Origin: Calamus simplicifolius
Lineage: Eukaryota; Streptophyta; Magnoliopsida; Arecales; Arecaceae
Direction of reading: 5' to 3'
Length of the DNA: 64,000 nt
Assembly (NCBI GenBank): GCA_900491605.1
Contig: UESW01003904.1
Span: 1 to 64,000, forward strand
Part shown: positions 34,208 to 42,928 of the stretch, in pieces
Layout of the letters: each line of letters begins with the position of its first letter
Position numbering within the stretch: the first letter of the stretch is position 1
Notes under the pieces: generated by a model
Database searches by the model: none
What the model was told of the DNA's origin: nothing
Seen by the model: only the letters and a program-made list of their open reading frames with translations
Translations under genes and position numbers: made by a program

Positions 34208-35550
34208 CTACAGGGCCCCGAGTTGAATCCGAAGATATTGAAAAAGTAAATTTGTCCAGTTTGATATTTGAACTAGACGATAAAACTTTTCCTTTTCCTT
34301 TATCAGTTTTGGAAACAACTCATTGAGTTTGGGATTTCGTAGGCCTAGCCCGCTTGGATGGACTCGGGTGAGCATCCTTTCAGATCGGGGCCTTTCAGCC
34401 CATTTATCGGTACCAAGAAGGGCAAAGGGGTTCTCAGTAGTCAGCTTAGAAATCAGATGCAGCTGAGGGGCACATAACTTTGATTGAGTTTCAAACTCAG
34501 AGAGAGGCTCGATTTCAAACAATCTAGCACGCTAACCTCCAACCGGTATAGCTCCAGAACCTTGATGTCCCAACTTCTTTCCATCAGACTTCTAAGCCGA
34601 ATCAACAACAGGGGAGTCCACTGGCTGAGCAGGTTTGTGGATGCGCCAGCGAGCTAGCTTCACCAACTCTTGCCAACCATCTGCTGGGATCGGTCAAGGA
34701 GCAGAGATAGTGGGATTGGCTACCGAATGGGGCTTCCTCTTTGGTTTCGGAGAATGGGCAAGGGAGGTTCTCCGTTGATGAAGAGCCGTCATCCAAGATC
34801 CAAAATTTGAAGCAATCGAAGAAGATTCTGATACCGGCGATAGCAAGCAGGGGCCTGAGAGATACAGTGACCCGCAGCTGGAACAAATCCCCTCAAGATG
34901 TTCATAAGCGAACTATTGCCAGAAGGGAGAACAATTCCCCCTCACTCAGACTCTCGATCGTAGAGGTCTCCGCAGGTCAATTCTCACACATGCTTGAGCG
35001 AAACCACCCCTGTTCTACTCCTTGGTTGAGGTATCAGAGAAGACAAAGTAGCCAGCCGATGAAAGGATTGATCTCAGTATATCGTAGTCCAGAACTCTAT
35101 TGGCAAGTTGGGCAGCCAAACCCAAAGGAAAGCAGTAGCCACAGAGTCCGCCACCGGGAAGAACTCTGTTCTCCAATCTTCGATAGCAATCGGTTGGCCG
35201 TTGGCAACCCACGGCCTCCCCAGGACCATTTTCTTTGCATTACTGTCAGAAAAGTGGAAGATGTAGCATCGTGAGCCAAGCATACAACTTCGACTTCACC
35301 GGGGACACCAGCCCGTCGAAACTCCTGGATGATTGCATCTGGAGGCATCCAGCGGTGAAAGGCCCTCGCAAGAATGGCTTTCTTCTCCCAGTATCCGACT
35401 TCCTCCTTTAGAGCCTCTGATGGTACTTAAACTATCTCGGGAAAGCAACACTCCAGCTCCGCCACCACGGCCGACGGAGGGGAAGGAGTTACCCACGCGA
35501 AGCAGGTTTTCGCTGTCCTTCTCTAGGGCATCTGTCCCACCTTAGCTTCA
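34208..35550 (-). pseudogene. LINE ORF1 remnant (DUF4283-type RNA-binding protein, LINE-3)
   Basis: Minus-strand frames read KKAILARAFHRWMPPDAII, MVLGRPWVANGQPIAIEDW and ATAFLWVWLPNLPIEFW (about 35050-35420), which match the DUF4283 domain at the N-terminus of plant LINE ORF1 proteins. This domain is taken to bind the element RNA with a CCHC finger after it; no intact finger is visible here. The C-terminal part (34208-34886) is basic and Pro/Ser-rich, including LVQISNWTNLLFQYL near its end. At least three frameshifts. It lies upstream of ORF2 in the element's orientation, as expected. Confidence 0.78.
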
Positions 35551-35937
35551 TTCGCAGCCAAAGGAGTGGGGGGGACAATATCTACCATAATCCAGTGAGG
35601 TTGGATCATGGAGGATGGCGAGGTTCATCGGAGATTACAAGCACAGGCACTCAGAGCACTAATTTTAAAGCACGAACCAGAGCACAGTTATCGAACCAGA
35701 GCACAAATTGGCCCTTTCATCCAGCTACAACTTGCCTATGTGCTTCTTTGTTTAATCAAAAAATAAATACCATGAAAAGATTATGTTTATTTTTTCTATT
35801 CATCTTTCATCAAAATTTTTTAATTTTTTTTAATATCAAATAAGCATTAAGAAAATTATTTTATGAAGAAATACTTTTATAGAATGATAAATATTTAAGC
35901 ATGATAGTGAGAAAGAATTGAGTTCGGTCGATGGAAA
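35551..35937. other. LINE-3 5' leader and AT-rich DNA up to the hAT element
   Basis: 35551-35733 is probably the LINE-3 5' untranslated region, with a GAACCAGAGCACA motif repeated at 35670 and 35694. 35734-35937 is AT-rich without features and ends with GATGGAAA (35930-35937), the likely left hAT target duplication. Confidence 0.5.
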
Positions 35938-36688
35938 TTTAGAGATGGGCACTGGGCTATACCTGGCACGACACGGCCCAGGCCCGTCGGGCCAAAATAA
36001 ATTAGGTCGTGCCTGGCATGGCCCGTTAAAAAAATTTGCTATCCGGCATAGCCTATGGCCCATTTTGGGCTAGGCCGTGCTAGGGACAGTAAATCTTGGG
36101 CCGTGCCAGGGACATTAAATCTTGGGCCGTGCTTGGCACAATTCGCCATGGGCTATGCCAGGCATGGCCGCCTTGGGCCAGGCCTGGGCACGACCGAGCT
36201 AGCCATTTCTAGTCATTGGAAACGGCTAGAAATGGCTACTTGAAGGGTTTTTTTACCATTTTAACCCCTTAACAACCATAAAACGTGGGCCATGCCTTGC
36301 ACAACCTAGCTAGCCGTTTCTAGCCGTTGGAAATGACTAGAAATGGCTACTTGGAGGGTTTTTTACCATTTTAACCCCCTCAACAACCATAAAACAGCTA
36401 GAAATAGGGGTATTTGAAAAAAATATACCTATAAATATCCCATTCCTCCATCATTCTCACCACACCAAACCAACTCTTCTCTTCTTCTTACTACTATTTC
36501 TCTTTCTAGCAAGTGCTCTAACTTTTTAATTTTTAGTTTGCAAGTGTTCTAGCAAGTGTTCTAGCAAGTGTTCAAGTGCTACACAAGAGGAGATTCTTAT
36601 TGAGAAGTACAAGAGAAAGAATGTCACTTCTTGTTGAGAGGCGAGAGCACAAGAGAAAGCTCATAAATCTCGGCTCCATGGCTCCACC

Positions 36689-37391
36689 TAAGGGTGCAAC
36701 TTGGGCCGGGTTCAACCTGAACCGGCCTGCCGAACCCAATTTACAGCATAGTTTAAACTCATGTTTGCCCAACCTGAACCCGAAAAGACTCAGGTTTAAC
36801 CCAGCCCGATTTGCAATTGACCCGGGTTCGGGTTGACTGCAACCCGAACCCGAGATAACCCAAACTCGAGGGTTACCCGAACGAAGGGTAGCTTATCGGC
36901 ATCAGGTTTTTGGTGGCGTTGAGGATGCTAGTCGGGTCGGACGAGATGGCCAACTTGAGGGCGAGAAGGGCAATGCCGTCGGTCACAGGCGAGGAAAAGA
37001 AGGACAAACATAAAGGTGGACCACCAGCACATTTATTTCACTTCCGGCCTCCTCCTCTTCTTTGTTTACGGCACCTCCTCCTCTTCTTTATTTCAAGTAA
37101 GACTTTTTTTAATACAATATTAAAGCCTCGAGTCCAGCTTATGCGTTCAGCAAGGGATTTTATTTTTTCGTCTCTGGTATCCATAATTCGGTGTTTATTT
37201 ACTTTGAAAAAAATATTTTATTTTTTTCCCATCAACCTGAATTCCAACCCGAAACTCAACCCGAACCCGATTTTTAAAAATAGGATTAGGGTTGAAGTTT
37301 TACAAATAGGGTTAGGGTTAACATTTTACAAATAGGATTAGGGTTAAGGTTGAGGAAAACCCGAGTTTCATGAGTCCAAGTTGCACCCCTA
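36689..37391. mobile_element. 703-bp non-autonomous hAT-like element inside the hAT transposon
   Basis: Ends TAAGGGTGCAACTTGG (36689) and CCAAGTTGCACCCCTA (37391) are inverted repeats with one mismatch. Flanks GCTCCACC (36681-36688) and CCTCCACC (37392-37399) are a probable 8-bp target duplication with one mismatch. The interior has many AACCCGAACCCG and GGGTTCGGGTT motifs and no transposase. It lies in the 5' leader region of the host hAT. Confidence 0.8.
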
Positions 37392-37472
37392 CCTCCACCT
37401 CTGGTCCTCTTTTCAATTCCTTCTTGTGGTTAGTTTTTACTTTTTTGCATTCATTAATTTAGAATTTTAGAT

Positions 37473-39350
37473 ATGGCATCTTATCACAAAAGTCATTTTG
37501 GCATGCCTCCTATTTTTGAGGAAGAGGAAACTAATCCCCAAGTTTTCTCTAGAACCAGTGAACCAAGTGAAGGTCAAACCTCTTCTCGTAAGAGGACTAG
37601 TGATTTTGAATGATTTTGATAGAATTATGGTTGATGGAGTCTTGAAAGCAAAATACAGAAAATGTGCAAAACTTTATAGTTGTAGTAGTAGTGGGAAAAT
37701 AAGGCATTTAAAAAGATATCAAGAGACTCATAGGATGCATGATTCTCGTCTGAAAAGTATCCTTAATAAATAAGGGGATCACTTGCAAGTACTTTTGCAT
37801 ATAATCATGAAAATCAAAGGAAATTACTTGTAAGATGATAGTTCAGGGTGAATTATCTTTTAGTTTATGTGAATCTTTTAATTTTCAAGAATATGTTCAA
37901 TTAGCCCTACAATCTGCTTATAGAAGAACTAGTGGGCGTACATTTTGAAGAGTAGTTATGACAAATTTTTAGCAATAAAAAAGTTTAATTAAAATGCTCT
38001 CTCTTTTAAATACAAGAGTTTCTTTAACTTATAGTAATTATTTTATTGCTATTACTGCTCATTATATTGATAATGATTGGCAACTAAATAAATGAATTCT
38101 TGCTTTTCGCTTTTGATTTTTTGAATTCGGAACAACAAATTTTAAATGCTATTTATTAAACTGCATGCTCATATAATATTAATGATAAAATAATATCTAT
38201 TACTTTTAATAATGCATCTAATAATAATTCTACTATTGCATTATTAAATGACTCTTCGCATCCCATTTTAAATGAACAATTATTGCATATTAGATATGTA
38301 TCATATATTAAATCTTTCGGTTCAAGCTGGCATGGGCATGATTCAAAATGTTATTTCAAAAATTAGAAATGCAGTTTCTTTTATTCGTGCTTCAAGAGAA
38401 CGACTTCAAGAATTTAAACAATTATATATAGATCATGGTAAACATTTAAAAAAATTTAAACTTGATGTAATTACTCGTTGGAATAGGACCTATAGCATGA
38501 TCCATGATGCATATTCATATAAAAACTTATTAAGTGCATATATTAATGATCGTGGATTAGGATTTACATTGAATGACATTGATTGGAGTAAAGGTAAAAT
38601 TTTGAAAGATTTTTTGCTTAGTTTTTATGATGCTACAGATGTTCTTTCTGGTATTTATTATCCAACTTCTTATTCATTTTTACAACAAGCATATATAATT
38701 AGTGAAAAATTTAATGAACATAGATATGATGATTTTAATGCTTATTATACATCAAATGGAAACTAAATGGAATGAATATTAGGACAAGATATGTCCTTTG
38801 CATAACTTAGCTGTTGTTTTTGATCCTAGAGTTAAATTAAGTGGTATACTAATTTTAATTGATGCATACTGTGAAAACATGGTTAAAGATCCTGAACATG
38901 CTAAAAATGAGCTAATACGACTTCTTCATGATATTTGTGCTTTATATGATGAACAAATTCGTAGATTCAGAATACCTGCATAAAGTCTGCTTCTTCTAGT
39001 TCTTGTTCGTCATCTATTTTTTCATTCATTGCACAGAGAAGACACGCATATGCTTCAAGTTCATCTTCATCTTCTTTATCTTTAAGTAGTGAACTAGAAT
39101 TTTATTTACGAAATGATATTCATTATGTATATAATGAAAATCAAATAGAGAATCTAGATGTATTAGTTTGGTGGAAGAGTGATAGAAATCAATATCCCAT
39201 TATGTTTGGCATTGCACACGATATTTTAGCTGTGCAGATGTCCACAATAGCATCGGAATCTATTTTCAGTGCAGGTCAACATGTTCTGGATGAAAAGAGA
39301 AGTAGGATGACTAGCGATACAGTTGAGAAGCTTCTCTGCTTCAAAGATTA
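37473..39350 (+). pseudogene. hAT transposase remnant (BED finger to hATC)
   Basis: ATG at 37473 (MASYHKSHFGMPPIFEEE). A BED-type zinc finger is at about 37640-37740 (KYRKCAKLYSCSSSGKIRHL, with H and H following), though CAKL replaces the usual CxxC. Several stops and shifts follow (37560-38270). The central catalytic region 38272-38766 is open and contains FKLDVITRWNRTYSMIHDAY, which matches the LDVxTRWNST box of plant hAT transposases. 38798-38983 continues (LAVVFDPRVKL). The C-terminal dimerisation domain 39120-39350 reads LDVLVWWKSDRNQYPIMFGI and VQMSTIASESIFSAG. Upstream and downstream parts are separated by frame breaks, so it is not a functional enzyme. Confidence 0.88.
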
Positions 39351-39599
39351 ATTGGATGCTGAGGCGAGGCTTTAAGATAAGGGTGGACATGACTTAACCA
39401 GCAAAGACGATGATGATATAAATACTACTAATGAGCGAGTCATCTCTATTTTTATAATTATATATTTTATTTTTTTAATTATTAAAGTAAGTCATATCTA
39501 TTTTTTTTCTCCTTTTTATTGTATTCTGGAGGTCAAGCCTATCACTCCTCCCTTCATGTATCATTTTGATTTTAAATTAATAAATTGGTAGGGATCTAT
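39351..39599 (+). other. 3' region of the hAT transposase gene
   Basis: AT-rich sequence after the transposase stop, with AATAAATTGG at about 39578. It ends at the LINE-4 target duplication. No ORF. Confidence 0.5.
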
Positions 39600-39616
39600 G
39601 CCAAACCCCCATCATT

Positions 39617-40843
39617 TTTTTTGGTACAGACGGATGATCACACCAATCTAGAGTGAGTCAAACCCGAAATATCGAAATACAATATCTGGGCTAGAATAAT
39701 AGGGCAAGGGTCACCCCGCTGCCAGCTCCAAAAGCCAGAGTGATAAGCCACTCTAGCAGCTATCCAATCCGCAGCTGCATTGGCTTCCCTGTAGATATGC
39801 TAATCTGGGCACTAGCAGCTCCCAGAAGAAGAGATATGATATCACTGATCAGGGGTTGGACGACCGATAGTCAATGGAATCCTGACGGATCTAGCTGATA
39901 ATCGCAGCAGAATCACCTTCAATAATAAGCCTTTGGACACCCAGGGTCCGAAAGGCATAAGAAATACCAGCCCACGCCGCATACAGTTCAGCAAGGGGAA
40001 CAGTAGAGTCAAGCAATCCAAATCTGCCAGCCGCAATCATCATGCCATCCGACCCTCTGATCACAAAAGCTGAACCCGCATGTCTACTGCGAACACTCCC
40101 ATCAAAGTTGATTTTAACAAACCCTAGGGGTGGGGCTCCCAAGAAATAAAAACCGTACGCCGGTGCGCTACCGAAGTAGCATGGGAGTCCCAGTGGCCAG
40201 GGTAAGCAGAATCCAGAGAGCTCTGATGGAAAGTATACTCCGCGGCTAAGGAGACAGCTGACCTAATGACCCGAAGGGAGGTAGCTGCCTTCAGTGAACA
40301 CAATCTGGTTCCGGGATAACCAGATCTGGTACGCAATATAAGCCCACTTCGGAACCATCTGATAGAACCATTCCGCATAGCCTGCCTGATCAGCCGAAGG
40401 AATGATAAACACTGGAATCTGAATCATGCTCCCAAGGACACATCCCCGAGCTATGCCAGATCTGTCTCACTCTACTACATAAGAAGATAGCATGATCCAC
40501 TGTCTCCTCCTCGATACCACACAACGGGCATATAGGCATGATGCTCAAACCTCTCCTCGAGAGCAGGGAATAGGTCGGAAGAATACTCCAAGCAAGCTTC
40601 CATACGAACATACGCACTCTAGGGTGAATGGGAAGATGCCAGATCCAAGCCAAATCCATCACTTGCTGGGGCAGAGGCCGATAGATATCGACAAGGTCCC
40701 TCATCGAAGCCCGAGGCAAACAAGTTCTCCTCCAAACCCTAGAATCATCCGTGTGGCCCGGAATGAGAGGAAGAGAAGTAACACTACGGTAGAGCTCATC
40801 CCCGAAGAAGCACGATATCGACGAGGGAAGATGCCAAATCCAA
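39617..40843 (-). mobile_element. LINE-4, 5'-truncated plant L1-type element inside the hAT
   Basis: Minus-strand, 1.2 kb. The T run at 39614-39622 is the poly(A) tail, followed by the 3' motif GATGATCACACCAATCTAG. Perfect 17-bp target duplication GCCAAACCCCCATCATT at 39600-39616 and 40844-40860. It carries the zinc-binding domain and RNase H only. Confidence 0.93.
39842..40843 (-). pseudogene. LINE ORF2 tail: zf-RVT and RNase H (LINE-4)
   Basis: Zinc-binding RT-associated domain at 40390-40843: ICPLCGIEEETVDHAIFLCS keeps Cys, Cys, His and Cys. RNase H at 39842-40142: GFVKINFDGSVRSRHAG, VPLAELYAAWAG, LIIEGDSAAIIS, with the first catalytic Asp, the Glu and the second Asp visible; a frameshift near 39890 separates the tail. 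The zf-RVT part is 150 codons without a stop, so this copy looks younger than LINE-2 or LINE-3. RT and endonuclease are missing through truncation. Confidence 0.88.
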
Positions 40844-41162
40844 GCCAAACCCCCATCATTAAGGTGGCTTTATATTAATAAATCCTTTGTTCTCAATAAA
40901 TTTTAATTTATTAAAAAATTATTTTTTAATGTAATTTTTTTAAGGGAACATGCCCTTATGGGCCGTGTTGGCCTAGACCCTTATGGGCCGTGCCATGTCG
41001 GGCTTGCTCTGTGAGCCAAAATTTTCAAGTCTGATATAGCTCCTTTTAATGGACTGTGCCAGGCACGATTCGATACTGTAGCAACCGGACCATGCCAGAC
41101 ATGGCCCAATTTGTGCCATGCTGGGCTGGGCCATGGGCGGCCCAGCTCAGTGCCCATCTCTA

Positions 41163-41494
41163 GATGGAAGGAAAAGTTTTCATGCATCAGATGCAGGAAG
41201 CACGCGTCGAGTGTGCCCATTGCCTGCGCTCCTATGCGATGCACATACAGAACGCGCCATAGCCCATTGAGTCATGGCATGCATGCCCATATGGGTGTGT
41301 GGCCAACAGTCATATCCGATGCACGAATGCATGCACTATCGGGCGGTGCACAAAGTCGTTCCCTAGATGAATGCCCCGATCCGCCAGCGGCCATCAAGCA
41401 TTCCGTTGCGCAAACGGTACCCATCCAGGTGTGTGATGGGCCGGGCTGGAAACATCGGTTGAGTGCCCCCGAGTGTGTGATGAGGTGAAGGAAA
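41163..41494. other. GC-rich spacer between hAT and foldback element
   Basis: No gene recognised. A block starting GAAGGAAAAG (41167) resembles the block starting GAAGGAAAAG at 41487, each followed by a diverged GATGCAG, suggesting a duplication of about 320 bp. Several GCATGC and CATATGGG palindromes occur. Confidence 0.45.
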
Positions 41495-42738
41495 AGACTT
41501 TGTATACGCCTCCGATGCAGCAAGTCCTATGTGGACTGCACCATCCATTTTTATTGGTTCACATACGTACGACACCCATTAAAAAATATTAAGACAACTT
41601 TACGACATCCCGAGGGAAAAACTTACGACACCCTAGTTTTAAGCTTACGACACCCTAGTTTAAAGTTAAGACACCATTCAGAAAGCAAAAAAAACTTACG
41701 ACATCCTAGTTTTAAACTTACGACACCCTAGTTTTAAACTTAAGACACCCGTTCAGAAAAGGTATCTTTACACAAATTCCAAAAAAAACTGTTTGACGTG
41801 CATTAATACCCGTTCAGCTTTTTTTAGAATTTTATACAACACCTTTTCTAAACGGGTGTCTTAAGTTTAAAACTACGGTATCATAAGATTAAAACAAGAG
41901 TGTTGTAAGATTAAAACTAGAGTATCGTAAGTATTTTTTGCTTTCTTAACGGGTGTCTTAGTTTTATAAATATAGTGTCCTAAGTTTAAAACTAGGGTGT
42001 CTTAAGGTTTTTTTTGCTTTTTAATGGGTATCTTAATTTTAACGTGACGTGCATTAATACCAGCTTTTTTTAAATTTGTCTAAAGACGAGTGAGTGTCGT
42101 AATTTTATAACTACGGTGTCGTAAGATCGTAAGTATTTTTTGCTTTTTTAACGAGTGTCTTAGTTTTATAATTAGGGTATCGTAAGTTTAAAATTAGGGT
42201 GTCGTAAGGTTTTTTTTTGCTTTCTTAATGAGTGTCTTAATTTTGATGTGACGTGCATTAATACCAGCTTTTTTGGAATTTGTATATCGACTGGGTGTCG
42301 TAATTTTATAATTACGGTGTCGTAAGATTAAAACTAGGGTATCGTAAGTATTTTTTTCTTTCTTAAAGGGGTCCTAGTTTTATAACTACGGTATCGTAAG
42401 TTTAAAACTAGATTTGTAAGTTTTTTTTTTTCTTTCGTGTCTTAATTTTGACGTGACGTGCGTTAATACCCCGTTTATTTTTTTTGGAATATGTACGGAT
42501 ACATTTTTTGAATGGGTATCTTAAGTTTAAAATTAGAGTACCGCAAATATAGAACTAGGATGTCGTAAGTTTTTTTTTTTTTTTTTTTTTCTTATTGTGT
42601 CATCGTAAGTTTTTTTTGCTCGAAATATCATAAAATTATCTTAATATTTTTAATAAATATTATATATATATAGGCCAATAAAAAAGAATAATGTAATCTA
42701 TGTAAAACTTTCTGCGTAGAAGACAGTGTACAAAGTCT
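41495..42738. repeat. 1.24-kb palindromic foldback-like element
   Basis: The left end AGACTTTGTATAC (41495) and right end GTACAAAGTCT (42738) are inverted copies, and the similarity extends inward: TTTTATTGG is followed by AAAAATATTAAGA and CGACACCC units in the left arm (to about 41830), with the reverse complements in the right arm (about 42400-42738). The interior is a degenerate minisatellite of TTACGACACCCTAGTTTTAAAC-like units, cut here as TACGACACCCTAG. No ORF or transposase. The type is unclear: foldback element, MITE array or Mutator-like with long inverted repeats. Confidence 0.75.
41794..42470. repeat. about 205-bp tandem repeat inside the foldback element
   Basis: The marker TGACGTGCATTAATACC (one G-for-A variant) recurs at 41794, 42045, 42249 and 42454, giving spacings of 251, 204 and 205 bp. 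Sequence between markers is also alike (GGTGTCGTAAG, TTAAAACTAGGGT). This is a small satellite-like array. Confidence 0.75.
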
Positions 42739-42928
42739 GAGGTAAATCACGACGTGCCCCGGTTCTCTAATAAGCATTCCAGGATTCCAATTCCGCGAGC
42801 GATCGGTTTTGGTGCATCCTAAAGTTTCAGTTGCTGAAAAGCGGTAACCAGACCGTCATATAGAGTGCTCCGATTCTTGAGGAGCGGAAAGGGCGGGGGG
42901 AACGTGGTTTAGAAGATCATCGCTGCCG
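42739..42928 (+). promoter_or_regulatory. proximal promoter and 5' leader of the WDR53-like gene
   Basis: The 190 bp between the foldback element and the ATG. Moderately GC-rich; no clear TATA box in the last 120 bp, as is common for housekeeping genes. A purine-rich GGGCGGGGGGAA block lies at 42891-42902. The start site cannot be fixed from sequence. Confidence 0.4.

Larger units (their letters stand above)
29753..35733 (-). mobile_element. LINE-3, nearly full-length plant L1-type element
   Basis: Minus-strand LINE of about 6 kb containing 5' leader, ORF1 and ORF2 in the expected order. The 3' end has the motif TGGGTGATCACACTAGTATAG preceded by a short T run (29753-29758). A candidate target duplication GCCTATGTAC (29743-29752) and GCCTATGTGC (35734-35743) differs at one base and extends a few bases with mismatches. 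It is the only LINE here not 5'-truncated, but both ORFs carry stops. Confidence 0.88.
35938..41162 (+). mobile_element. hAT DNA transposon, interrupted by two later insertions
   Basis: Terminal inverted repeat TAGAGATGGGCACTG at 35940-35954 and its reverse complement at 41148-41162. Flanking 8-bp duplication GATGGAAA (35930-35937) and GATGGAAG (41163-41170), one mismatch. Subterminal regions (35955-36300 and 40950-41150) are rich in GGCCCG, GGGCCGTGCC and TGGCACG motifs in both orientations, usual for hAT transposase-binding ends. It contains a transposase gene (37473-39350), a non-autonomous element (36689-37391) and LINE-4 (39617-40843). Without these inserts it would be about 3.3 kb. Confidence 0.9.

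Noticed and set aside
35955..36300. Repeated GGGCCGTGCC/TGGCACG motifs as a regulatory RNA or riboswitch
   Set aside because: They recur in inverted form at 40950-41150 and are subterminal repeats of the hAT transposon.
37305..37350. TTAGGG-like interstitial telomere repeats
   Set aside because: Only a few degenerate GGGTTAGGGTTA units inside a non-autonomous hAT element whose interior is full of GGGTTCGGGTT; they are most simply variants of that motif.
39600..40860. Tandem gene duplication suggested by repeated GCCAAACCCCCATCATT
   Set aside because: The two copies are the target duplication of LINE-4.
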